From: Schistosoma mansoni
Taxonomy: Eukaryota > Platyhelminthes > Trematoda > Strigeidida > Schistosomatidae
NCBI RefSeq assembly: GCF_000237925.1
Contig: NC_031497.1
Location: 19,397,705-19,461,704, forward strand
Direction of reading: 5' to 3'
DNA: 64,000 nucleotides
Within the stretch, counting starts at the first letter, position 1, and every line of letters starts with the position of its first letter. Made by a program: the position numbers and the translations under genes. Below are positions 35,075 through 45,665 of the stretch, piece after piece. The notes under the pieces were generated by a model. That model worked only from the letters and a program-made list of their open reading frames with translations, had not been told where the DNA came from and did no database searches.

Positions 35075-35347
35075 CTAACAGATATTACAGTTAACAAGGT
35101 ACCCACCTAAGGGAGGTTCACACCAAATGGAATGACGAGGAAGATAAGAGCATTTAACCAAAGGACTCATAGGATCATAAGAAAAACCAGTCGACTCATC
35201 AAATAATTCTGAGTGATTCTCAGAATATTTAACGTTTTCTACAACTGGAATGTCAAAGAAGTTGCTAAACACAGATGTCCAGAGGGAAAGAAAAATAAGT
35301 ATAACATAATTCAGCGACGTAATTGCAAAATAACCTCCAAAATACAT
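34692..35347 (-). CDS. TM2D2: TM2 domain-containing protein 2 homologue (two exons)
   Basis: Model: 35347-35107 joined to 35074-34692; 624 nt, 207 residues (human TM2D2 about 214). An N-terminal hydrophobic stretch (about residues 9-28) is a likely signal peptide. Cys-rich ectodomain blocks follow: [18 protein letters not shown] (94-101) and CHALDNIEC (114-122). The C-terminus has the paired TM2 helices, about 141-157 and 174-192, around [14 protein letters not shown], and ends GPADGSSW, strongly like TM2D2. The DRF motif between the helices reads DRL here (159-161). TM2D proteins are membrane proteins tied to Notch signalling and endolysosomes in animals. The gene is separated from PAGR1 by 99 nt and may be its operon partner. 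Confidence 0.92.
35107..35347 (-). CDS. TM2D2: TM2D2 exon 1
   Basis: ATG at 35347; ends in phase 1 before donor GTGGGT (35106-35101). Encodes the signal peptide and first Cys block. Confidence 0.88.
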
Positions 35348-35565
35348 GAATGATAAAAAGAGGGTTGAATAGTCCGCTCAAAAGGAGTACCATAAAATAG
35401 TGGCAATACTGAAATATTCAAACACTGTCAGTGTGACATAAGAAGTTGAAGTTTCTGTTCATGTAAAATGCACTCTACGTTGCATTTGCACGAGCATCTC
35501 TGTAATTCAGAACTGGTTGTCAGTGTCTAAAGTCTCAAAATAAAATTTTTGATTGCAAATGTAGT

Positions 35566-35751
35566 ATGGCAAATGAAACGAAACATTATAAGCCAGGGCT
35601 TCAAGGGGAATTTGATAGTTTAGGCGTTCAGCCTAGTGTCGAATCAATCGCATATGTGTCCCAAACCAAAACCAGGTACTATGGAGAAAATTCGCCTCTC
35701 CACAGATCTCAGATTATTAATGATGTGTGCTTGAAGGATAGTTCGTTTTGA
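35566..35751 (+). CDS. unidentified short ORF, possible first exon
   Basis: 60 codons from an ATG lying 218 bp from the divergent TM2D2 start. The first 37 residues (HYKPGLQGEFDSLGVQPSVE in the middle) look like ordinary protein rather than repeat translation. They are followed by CAG/GTACTA (GT at 35677-35678), a possible splice donor, so this may be the first exon of a plus-strand gene sharing a promoter region with TM2D2. I do not recognise the protein and found no convincing next exon. From about 35748 the sequence is dispersed repeat A. If unspliced, the frame ends at 35751 right at the repeat. Confidence 0.4.
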   Translation: MANETKHYKPGLQGEFDSLGVQPSVESIAYVSQTKTRYYGENSPLHRSQIINDVCLKDSSF

Positions 35752-36076
35752 AGATACCACCAGTATTGTAGTTTGACAACTACTAACCAGTAACACCTTC
35801 CATATCCGAATCGTCCCCCATTTAGTTAGAATCAGAAGTCAGATGCGAAGAGGTTGAAAAGATATATTTGATGCGTTATCAATATATCGAGAAGCGGTTG
35901 CTCTAATCTGGCTAGTGAACGTAGGAGATGTTTCCCACGGCGAGCTGTAACGTGATCTGGTACAGATGCACAACCGAACGCCTTCAGTAAAACAAGTCCA
36001 CTAAAACTAATGTGGTCAGCATCCAATGTCGAACACCTAAAAAGCTATTGATTTTGGGGAATTATTTACAGCTACA
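35748..36076 (+). repeat. dispersed repeat A, copy 3
   Basis: Same orientation as the copies near 10130 and 10792. Shares TGAAGATACCACCAGTATTG at its start, GTGGTCAGCATCCAATGTCG near the end, and the GAATTATTTACAGCTACA terminus. Confidence 0.78.
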
Positions 36077-37259
36077 GATCACTCCCCCCCTAAAAAAATA
36101 TATACGCCCATAAGTAAAAAAATTGTTTTTTTGTTTTTTGGAATAAACATGTAAAAATGAGCATATGAAAAAATTTTTTTAAATAATAAATAATGCAAAG
36201 GGAATTCGAGATAAAGTTTGTGTCCTACGTGCAGTAGTCGTTTAAATGTTCTGGAAATCCTACGCTCTTAAGTTTATTTTCCGACGTTGACGAAGCATCG
36301 AGGTGTGTGTCGGCTGTCGTTTTGAGGACTACAAGTGTAGGAGCTATTGATTTCGGGTAATTATTTAAGCTTTCATTCTAATTTTGTAGGGCCAGTGGAA
36401 TGTTACGTGATTTTAACCAAATTAATCATTAGGCTGGACCTTCTCTACCTAACACGGCAGATCACACTTGACATTGTACAGTTTGTCAATCATCGCCAAG
36501 GTCATGACTGTCTAACGTGTCCGATCAGTTGCACATTATCGATTATTTCACGCCGTAGTGATTTCACTCTGATCTCATTTTACTTATTCTTACCCACACA
36601 TTCCTTCAATAGTAGCGTGTTTATTATATACAGTAATCAAAGTAGTCGTAGAACACATGAGTACCACGTAAAGTTACTTCAGGTTAGTCACCAGCTTAGA
36701 GCTATGTAATCGACAGAGATCACATTTTTCACGCCCAACTCCAACAGTTCCCTACCATCCATGTATTCCTTTCACACTAGTGATTCGCATTTTGCTGATT
36801 AAAAACTACTGAAGCTTCTTCATGAACATAGCCAAGCTGGAACAACAAATATTTGATATTCCTCTTCAAGTTGCAGGGAAAATTCAACTCGTCCCTTTAA
36901 AAAAGAGCCTTTGTTGTCTACTAAGCAGTATTTAAAATTGAAACTTCTGTGGCATGTGGATATTTGTTGAAACTTTGGAGATGTCACTATGGGCTGAAAA
37001 AAATCATCGGATTATATTATAAGTAGGCAGAAGTAATTTTCATCTCTTAATTTTGTGCCGTCCTTATTCAGAACCCCAATCATTTTTAATATTTATCCTA
37101 TTTGCGTTATCATATATATTACCTAAGTTATCTAGTCATTCCTTCAAATTAACAACCATATGAGAGCTACGAGACGTACAGTTCTACTGAACCTGAAGGG
37201 CGGTAGGTCGTTAAGATTAGCGAAAAATCGTTAGCTAACATGGGTGATACATGTAGGCT
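36077..37259. other. AT-rich spacer with short repeat A remnant
   Basis: A fragment of the repeat A terminus recurs near 36338-36370 (GAGCTATTGATTTCGGGTAA). A 120-codon open frame at 36347-36709 overlaps it and has no recognisable features. No gene assigned. Confidence 0.45.
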
Positions 37260-37635
37260 TGCTACATCCTTGGTCTATCCGTCCACTAACGTACAGGAAA
37301 GAGTTTGTCGTGATCTAGTCTAAGGACCTTGTACAATAAGCTACCTAGTTCAGCCTTGAAGCTAGTAATGCATGGGTCCGATTTGTGACTAAAAAGCCTT
37401 AGGAGGCGAAAGAGGAAAACTATTTTCTTGATGAGCGAGAGGATAAAAGACTGGTTGACCGGAATACTAGTCGGTTTATCTCTGATTCAGAATAATTAAA
37501 AAGACGAAAATAATTCGGCAATCAGAATGACTAAAACAAACAAGGAATTCAAAAATAGAACTATATCCAAATTAGGAATCAGGGTAGAACAGTGAAGTTT
37601 AAAGGATTACGTTTGAATTACAATAATTTCAGAAT
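37260..37635 (+). repeat. old LTR-like copy, left part (split by CR1)
   Basis: Diverged homologue of the solo LTR at 41524-42097: TGCTACATCCTTGG against TGTTACGTCCTTGA at the start, then a shared AAGGACCTTG-type block, GAAAACTATT, and GGATTACGT near the end. Homology stops where the LINE 3' end begins (about 37636) and resumes beyond the LINE 5' end at about 43080. Confidence 0.72.
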
Positions 37636-37996
37636 AATAATAATAATATATTCTGAAAATAATATTTACAGAATTCACACCAGTTTACAGGCTTGATCAG
37701 ATTCATATAAAAATCAACATTTAATGTAGAGAGCAAACATGAAATATAAGAAAGTTTTATGTTTGCTGGTTCAGTAATTGTTAAGTAGTTTATTTATGAC
37801 ATGTATCACGGCAGGCCAATGCAACACCAGGGAACTTTTAATTTTTTCTTAAGCGGATAGCCTGATGATTAATCAACGTTGTTCCGTAAGGTTATTTCCA
37901 GTGCCAGAGCGAGTTATTGATAATTATTTACAACTAGAGAAAGTAAGATAAAAGCAAAGAGCACGGAACAACAAAACAATGATAGCAAGTAAGAGG

Positions 37997-40900
37997 TTAA
38001 ACACTTGAAGTTCCGATAATCTCACTTGTGGAGTAAGATACACTTGCAGGCGCTAGAGCATTTAATGCATTTTCAGAGGAGCAAAAGGCATTAATTGAGC
38101 GAACAAACAATGGGAGAGAGTTTAACATACGGATAGTTTGAGGTAGATTATTCCAGAGCCTAGAAAACTTACAGGTAAAGTAATTCATATAGAGAGAAGA
38201 TCTAGAATATGTTTGTTTCGCTAAAGACAAGGAGTTACGAATGTCGTAATGTGAGGCTTTAGCATATTGAATCGCCTGGCTGGATGTGAAGGAGAGTTTG
38301 TTAAGTATTTTGAAAAAGAAGATGAGGTTAAGTTTGAGTCTCCTCTTCCATAAAGGGTCAAGCCCTAGTTTACTACACCTCGAATTATACGTCAAGACAC
38401 TATCAGTTCCAAGTGTACGAAGTGTAAATCGTCTCTGTACTGATTCCAGTCTTAATTTATCCTTTATGCGCGCGTTACTAAGAATAAACGCTCAGTATTC
38501 GAGGAGTGGTTGAACACAGACTTTGTGCATTAGAATACGAGACTCGCTGTTATGAAGGTTTCGAGTTATGTAACCTATAAGGCGTTGAAACTTGGACGTT
38601 TGTTTCATTATCTGTTCAGTAAACGACAAGTCGTCGGAGTACCTAAGTCCTAGATCTACTACTGTGTGTAACCTAGATAACATTTCACCACTTATGGTAA
38701 GATCGAGGTTGAGTGATGTATCACCGAAGCATAACCAACCACATTTAGCTGTATTAAGCTCCAGTTGCCATTTCGAGCACCACTGTGCTACATTGTTAAG
38801 CTCCGAGCTGATACAATTTTGAATATTGCTCAGCTCATGTGGAGAAAATGAGTACACCACCTTAAGATCGTCTGCAAACAAAAGGGACTTACCCACACTA
38901 AAACACTCACAAATATCATTAATGAAAACTAAAAAGAGCAAAGGACCTAAGACACTACCCTGAATTACCCCACTTCTAACAGGGACTTCATTCGACAATG
39001 AAGAGTTGATTTTAACTATTTGATGTCGATTGCTGAGGAAGGAATCAAACCAGGCTAGTAACGGGTTTTCGACCCCATGAGATGCGAGTTTACCTATGAG
39101 AAGTTGGTGGTTGACCATGTCGAAGGCCTTAGAAATGTCCAGGTATAGCACTAATACTAGATATCCTTGGCTACGAAGCGAATAGACTAAATTAAAGAAG
39201 TCAAAATGGCATGTCATACAGGATCGATTTTTAAGAAATCCATGTTGCGAATCATCAATAAATTGTTCAGTCAATAAATAGTTGGATAGTTCGTCACTAA
39301 TAATTTTTTCCATAATCCTAGAGACAACTGGAGTAATATTTATTGGCCGATAGTTGTTCATGTCTGTCTTATCTCCGGATTTGTAACGTGGTATGATGTA
39401 CGCGGTCTTCCAACGGTCAGGATAAGAGCCGGATTCCATAGAGAGAGTAAACAGCTTAAGGAGAAGAAGTGGAATATCTGGACCACCATATTTGTAGAGA
39501 AATGATGAAATCCCGTCTGCACCGTGACCTTTCGAAACCTTGAGCTTATTTATAACCTTACTCATTTTCAGACATGTGAAAGAGATAGATTTAATTGAGT
39601 TACCAGTCATGCATATAACTCTAGAAACAGAGCCATTTATGGATTCTTCGCCATTTGCAAAATTACCACTGAAAAGGTCTGCTATAGTTTTTGGGTCATA
39701 TATAAAACTATTATTATGCAGGATGCATGGTATATCAGCCTTTTGAGTTGATTTAGCACGTTTATTGTAAATGTGGATTAGGTTTTGCACTTTTGAGCTA
39801 GTACTTAGTACTAATAGCTCTTCATTGATGGCTTTTAACCTATGTTTCTCTCTTATTTGGTTAAAAATTATTGTTATTTGTGTGACTGCCGTGAAGTCGT
39901 TAGATTTAAAATAACGTTTCTTTAGGCGTCTTAGTTTATTACGATATTTAGCTGGTATATATAATTCGTGATGTTTACTAATCCTGTAAGTCTTAATTGG
40001 TGCACAGGAGTCTAGACAAGAGTTAACAATCAAATAGAATATGTTGATGGCATCTGTCAGACTATTACATGAGAAGAATTCATTCCAGTCTGACAGTTTG
40101 ATCAGTGAGCGCAAGAGGTCCCAGTCTGCATGCTTATAGTCTCTATAATTGCAGGTTCTTTGAATTGGTCGGTTGTAGGAGGGATAGATGGGGAGAGCAC
40201 AAGCTACTATCCTATGATCACTGCTTTCAAACTCGTTGTATATTTGTACAGATAGGGGAATGATATCTCTACTAAATATTAGATCAAGCGTATTATCACC
40301 CCTTGTTGGGGTACGAACCCACTGTGACCAGCAGTACAGATTAAGGATTGATAAAAATTCATCATTGCTTGACTGACAACTACCGGTACTCCAGTTAATC
40401 CCAGGATAGTTGAAACCGCCAGTGATAATCTTAACACTGAAGTTTAAAGTAGATGCGTGTATAAATGCATTGATAATAAGATCATTCAAATTATTAGTAC
40501 TATCAGGAGCTCTGTATATACAACCTAGGAGTAGACTATGATTTAGGGTATTGATTGATATCCAGATCGATTCTGGTAAACTATTCAAGATACTATCTTC
40601 AACTTTGTTAGTTGTTACGGTATCCGAAGCAAATATAAGACAACCGCCTCCTCGCTTAGTTTCTCTGTCACAGCGATAGAGTCGATAGTTTTGGATATTT
40701 AATTCGGAACCGGCCACTGCTGGATAACACCATGTCTCAGTGATAAGTATAAAAGAAGGCATGGCTAGGAAGGCTAAGGTTCTCAAGGCTGAAATTTTGT
40801 TCAGAAGTGAACGTGCGTTAATAAGTAATAAGTTTAAAAAGGGAGTGTGTAGTGTAAAAAAACCGAGAGCATCCTTATCGATGGTATGAGTTCTAGCTAT

Positions 40901-41083
40901 GCCTGGACTATGGTTTAATGTGTTTGCCGGATCGTATGGGCTATAGCATGAGCGAATTGTAGTGCTAGTGGAACAAGGGATCTCTGGAGGCCGAAAAAAA
41001 ATCCTTATTTTGGTAAGGTTGTACTTGTTTTGGTGGACAATTAAGACAGGTGCCTGTATGTTGGGGTTGCGTTGATGGTGCAT
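37997..41083 (-). pseudogene. CR1 ORF2: endonuclease-reverse transcriptase with one stop codon
   Basis: 1029 codons in one frame, interrupted only by TGA at 38494-38492, where CR1-type proteins usually read LLEYC; the frame continues unbroken to TAA at 37997. It nicks target DNA and copies element RNA. The N-terminal AP endonuclease has LLINARSLLNK, LITETWC and a SSDH end. Its usual GDFN motif reads GGFN (TGGFNYPGINW), so a catalytic Asp is lost. The reverse transcriptase shows YKSGDKTDMNNYRPINI, LDISKAFDMVNH, GSVLGPLLFLVFIND and the catalytic FADD (near 38880). Overlaps the ORF1 end by 119 nt. Likely inactive. Confidence 0.9.
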
Positions 41084-42980
41084 AACCTAGTATACCATCT
41101 TCCCCACTGCAAGAGTGATGACAAGAGTTACATCTTGCAGGTTTATTATTTATAACATTTGGGGGAAACCATGGGGCACGTTGGTTCATTGCCGTCTGTC
41201 TAATAGTAGGCCTGCTTACATGATGATTGTAGTGACCGTCTCGTGTAACGTTTGAACGAAATGTGTCCTTATAACCGCCCTTACGATGATAAGGGTTAAG
41301 CATGGTTTCAGAAATTATACTTTTGTTTGGTAAGGCCGTTGAAATATTTTCGGTATTCGGTCTAGAACCAGGTTTTTTATTTACTTTCTTCTTAATTGGT
41401 ATATTCTTTTTAGGTTTAGCAGTGTTTTTATGAGCCTTCACAATAGAATCAGGTGTTTGATTGTGGGCTTCCGATATTACACTGGAAAGAATGACATTAG
41501 AGTCTCCATCAGATATGTCCTGGTGTTACGTCCTTGAATCTTTCTACCCACTTTGTGCCGAGTATGACCTGTGTAATGTAGACTAAGACCTTGACCCGGT
41601 AGGCTGACTAGCTTAACCTTTGAGGCTAATATGCGTGAGTTCGAAGTGGGGATAGAGAGACGAAAACTATTCTATCCCTGATTGGCTGGCAAGCACGCGA
41701 GAGAGAGAAGACAAAGACAGCTGGAACGCTAATCACTTTATTCCAACCCCGATCTAGCACTCGAATTCCCAATTCAGATTAGGGTGAAAAGTTACATGAA
41801 TAAATAGATGACTAAGCTGACCACAACGTGCAATAATTAGAAAAATACAATTATGTCCAAAACTGGGGGATTATGGTAGAAAATAGGGTACAAAAGATTA
41901 CGTCTAAATGACAATAGCTTTACAGCAGAAAATGCTATGGCAATGAATTATACATCAAACGAAAGCTTATGATCTGTAGAATAGGCTAGGGGCAAAAGTA
42001 AATGTTACAGTTTTACAAGCTTTGAATTAAATGAATTAACGTCTCCAAAAATAGCTTCCGTAATTTGTTAAGGCTTCTTGTTTTGCGGTTCACATCACCT
42101 GGTTATCTAGGGCCACTAGGGGTATGAGAGGCAAACTAGCACACTGCATTTGTATATCAGTACACTGACTAACATGAGATAGATTAGCTGCACCAGTGGG
42201 TTCAGCTGCTGGCGCGATCACATTTGTTGTGACCTCAACAATATTATTTTCGTTCATGGTACGCTTTTGCGTTAGTCTTTGATTGGTGGTTTTGTCTGAG
42301 ACTATACGAGCGTTTTTAAACTTCATATGCGCTAAGACTAGCTGTTCAGATTCTTTCAAACGTTCCGCTAATAAATGGGAATCGAATCTAAACAGGATAG
42401 GGCACGAGTATTTTTGATGCTTTTTGTTAAGTCGGATACATTGGCATGGACTGTCCTGGAGGTTAGCTGCCTTTAGTATCGAGTTTCTTACAGTTTTAAT
42501 GGCAACTTTGTCCGGTATATTATATATAATCACATTATTTCGAGAGATTATTCGTTTGGTGACTTCACTAGCTATCAAGTCAATAACTGATTCTACTTTG
42601 ATCCTGTCTTCGAGTTCAGAAGTAACCATATCCTTTGACAACAGCAGTCGAAGGGGTGACAGTGTCTTTAGTTCTAGTTTAAGATCATCATGCTTTAATA
42701 AAGAGCCCGCAAGTGACTCCACTTTAGAACGCATATCACTCAATTGCTTATAGACAGCGGCCAACTCGCTCTTAATAAGATCAATACCATCTGTTCGTGA
42801 GTTAGAACTCATTATTAAGTTGGACATAGAGTCATCCAGCAACATGTGTGGAATAAGTCCACTCCCACTATTATCTGGTGCAACAGGAGTTGCAGAGCAT
42901 GGGGTATAGGTAAGACCAGAGTTGTTAATATCTGAAGAAATAGGACTTTTTCGAGCACGTTTTTGTTTCAGTCGAATCAT
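40965..42980 (-). pseudogene. CR1 ORF1 (RNA-binding protein), interrupted by a solo LTR
   Basis: ATG at 42980. Removing the LTR and one CCTGG copy gives 42980-42098 joined to 41518-40965, exactly 479 codons including the stop, so the ORF was intact when hit. The N-terminal part has a heptad-like stretch (about residues 64-100) and an RRM-like region (NNVIIYNIPD near 150, then SCPILFRFDS), typical of LINE ORF1 proteins that coat element RNA. The C-terminal part is basic and has Cys/His pairs (CNSCHHSC and CLNC). As it stands, the N-terminal part ends early inside the LTR. Function is by analogy with other LINEs. Confidence 0.82.
41524..42097 (+). mobile_element. solo LTR (574 bp) inside CR1 ORF1, with 5-bp target duplication
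   Basis: Starts TGTTACG and ends CACATCA, flanked by CCTGG at 41519-41523 and 42098-42102. Taking it out restores the ORF1 frame exactly. No internal region is present, so it is probably a solo LTR left by LTR-LTR recombination. A diverged copy flanks the LINE at 37260-37635 and 43080-43266. The strand is arbitrary. Confidence 0.85.
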
Positions 42981-43079
42981 TTTTCTTCAAGGGTTAATTG
43001 GATGTTATTATTGATTTATAAACTAGGGTTTAACGATATAAAAGCACTTTTTAATAAATACCGTGTGTTCGTAACGCAA

Positions 43080-43266
43080 ACTTCAAACGTACCGCAAAAT
43101 AAGGCAGAGTACAGCAGGGTACATCAAACGAAAGCCTATGACTTATGGAATAAACCGGAGATGAAACTAAATGTTAGTATTTTTAGACCTTGGATTGGAT
43201 GAAACAATGTTCCCCGAAATATATTCCGTTGCTCGTCACTATTCTCTTATTTATCGCTTCACATCA
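43080..43266 (+). repeat. old LTR-like copy, right part
   Basis: Resumes homology to the solo LTR: ACATCAAACGAAAGC, AAACTAAATGTTAGT and the terminal TTCACATCA all have counterparts there. With 37260-37635 it makes one LTR of about 560 bp split by the CR1 element. No matching target duplication was found at its outer ends. Confidence 0.7.
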
Positions 43267-45282
43267 AAACGGTAGTTGCCAAGCCAGCTCGTTTTTCAGA
43301 TTTTACACCAATAAGCACCAGTACAACTTTGCGAAAACATGAAATGATATCAAGGTGAACATCTGCGACATAATATCCACTGCAAATACTCCAACATGTT
43401 AACAAACATGAAAATGGTCAACTCCCTCAAGATAAAAAAATATGTTTCGTTAGACCGTTCTTTTATTTTTTCTTTAATTTTCGACCACGAGTTTGTTCAA
43501 AAGAAAAATGAGTAGACACCTGATAGCCAGACAAATCAAGGGGTGTTTGAATCAAACAAACATAGTATTGGGTGGCTGGCTAGCGATACTGTTACCGCAT
43601 ATTCTACTTCACTTTTTACCTTTTATGGCAGTATTGACTCTTCTAACTCTAACTACCAGAAGAACTAGTATAGTTCTTGTGACACGTCATGTGTGATAAT
43701 TTTTCGCTGGAAGAGGAAATATTTCAATGGTATGGAGGACAACATGTGGCCATAAAAGTACATTGCATCCACAAATTATATTCAAATACTAAATATTGGG
43801 TATTTTACAAAGTATTTATAAACATCGTTGCCGATTTCCGAACCTACTACAATAAATTTCCATAAAAATTTCATGTCATCCACAAGATTTCCAGAACCGT
43901 TGTGTCAAAATAATCGAACCAACATCCTATTGAAGGTTACTCTCATTGAGAAAAGAATGTAGTTACCAAATGTTGGCAGTTAGGTAGAGGAGTCTGTTAA
44001 TAACGTATCATTCTGACCAAAGTATTAGACCATTGTCACAGACAAAGAAAACACAGATTAGAGAAGTAATAGAAAGGATATAGTATGAGCTTAAATATAT
44101 GTTTTCAGCCAGTTTTTAGACAACCAAGAAATATCTTTTATAGATGGGTAGTTTGTGGAAATAAAAATAATAATACTTTAAGTAGTAAACAGATTCCACA
44201 TAAATATTGGATCGACTTCAGTCCTTTACAGGTTTTCGCTCTTGTTAATTGAAAAACGGAGACATATGAATTCATCCACGTGGTTATAGATATTCAGTTT
44301 CCTCGAACCTCTGTTAAGGTCTAAATAGAATTTTGAAAATCCTCACACTGTTCTTGATTAAGGTTAGAGATAATAATTAGCCTTTGGAGATTACGGTTAA
44401 AGTTTCTAGCACTAAATGACACGAGCGATATTACCAAACTGCTCTTTAAGTGTGTGTATCAATGAGTCTCCAAAAACTATGATATCAACAAAATAAGTTC
44501 GGTTCCGTGAATGGAAACTTAGGATTAAAATTTGTGGGCATTATCTACTCTCTTATTACAAGCAATCCAATATGGAAAATACTGAGCACTTGAAACGGTT
44601 AACATAACCAACTTTACCACATGTTGGTAGATAATAAATTTTTGTTACTATTTTAAACCTTCTGAGTGATATACTATGATGTTTCTACTACGCATTAAGC
44701 ACTGTATATAGTTTTGCATTAATAGTCTCATTCCTGATCCTAGTCACATAGTACTTGTACCATGCCTTTACCTTAGGAAATTGCAACAATTCCACATTAT
44801 TCAAATGCTCATTTTCTGATTTATGTACGTAACTCGCATATCTACACAATAAAATAGCATTTAAATAGGAAGTTCATTAAACAGTAGAGACCAACTAATT
44901 CATTTATGAACAGAAACGATCGAAAAACTTCAGACATAAATTCGAATTGTGTTTTATTGAAATACAATGTCGTTTTTCATCATAAGATTATGGTTATGCA
45001 GCAATAAAAACAAATTCAGTACTTAGGAATTTTACAGAAAAGAATTTAAATCTAACTGATTGTAACAAAACCCACCAACCACTACTGAAGACTTTATAAA
45101 ACACTCATAGGCTAACGATCTTGTACAAAAGCAAAGTGTATATAGAACAATGTGATCATTTTAATTTTTCCAAGCTGTTGGAATCATACTTTAGGTCCTC
45201 CACATTGCCAACTTGGCGTTGTGGAGGTTTTTGAATTTCATTGCGATCACTAACTGATCTCTGCTAGATAATATAAAACCTT
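43267..45282. other. AT-rich DNA, no gene recognised
   Basis: No open frame with recognisable motifs and no clear repeat head. The 67-codon frame at 43493 is hydrophobic but unsupported. Confidence 0.45.
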
Positions 45283-45345
45283 AAAGCACTAGACGGTGTT
45301 CCACCCTAAGATGGGACTCAGCAGTGCATATTCATGACCCTGCAA
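45283..45345 (-). repeat. SM-alpha-like hammerhead remnant
   Basis: The minus strand reads CACTGCTGAGTCCC and later GTCTAGTGC, the skeleton of the hammerhead found at 59522-59567, but the core CTGANGA has lost bases and GAAA is changed. Inactive remnant. Confidence 0.6.
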
Positions 45346-45544
45346 ACTGATAATCGAATCCATGACATTCGCTCTCGCCGGTAAAGTAACTTCCCTAACA
45401 TTCCGTGTACTTATATGGTCTGTTGTCCCAGTTATCAATGAACTGGTTAACAATGGCTGAACAAATATTAGATGTTGAATAAAAAGTGAATTTACACCAT
45501 ATGTGTTTGCTACATAGTAGCAGTCTCTGCAGTGATAGACCTCA

Positions 45545-45665
45545 ACAAACACAAGGGGAATAGCGAAATCTTGAAATGTCACAAAGACAGCACCGACAAA
45601 ATCTTGCTTGATGGAGAAGCTCTGAAAGATATGGAAACTTTTAAGTACTTGGGCAGAATCATCTG
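45545..45665 (+). mobile_element. RTE-type LINE fragment (subfamily B, thumb region)
   Basis: A 40-codon open stretch encodes KILLDGEALKDMETFKYLGR, a hallmark of the region after the reverse transcriptase catalytic site in SR2-like RTE proteins. Both ends are truncated. Confidence 0.78.

Larger units (their letters stand above)
37636..43080 (-). mobile_element. CR1-clade LINE, nearly full length, with a nested solo LTR
   Basis: Minus-strand element with about 100 nt of 5' UTR, ORF1 (42980-40965, split by an LTR), ORF2 (41083-37997, one nonsense codon) and a 3' UTR ending in a short (ATT)n tail near 37636. Without the inserted 574-bp LTR and its 5-bp duplication it would be about 4.9 kb. It is itself inserted into an older LTR copy. 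It resembles schistosome SR1/Perere-type CR1 elements in organisation. Ends are estimated from where flanking LTR homology stops. Confidence 0.85.

Noticed and set aside
36347-36709. 120-codon open frame
   Set aside because: It begins in a repeat A remnant, has no motif, and its codon content resembles AT-rich non-coding DNA.
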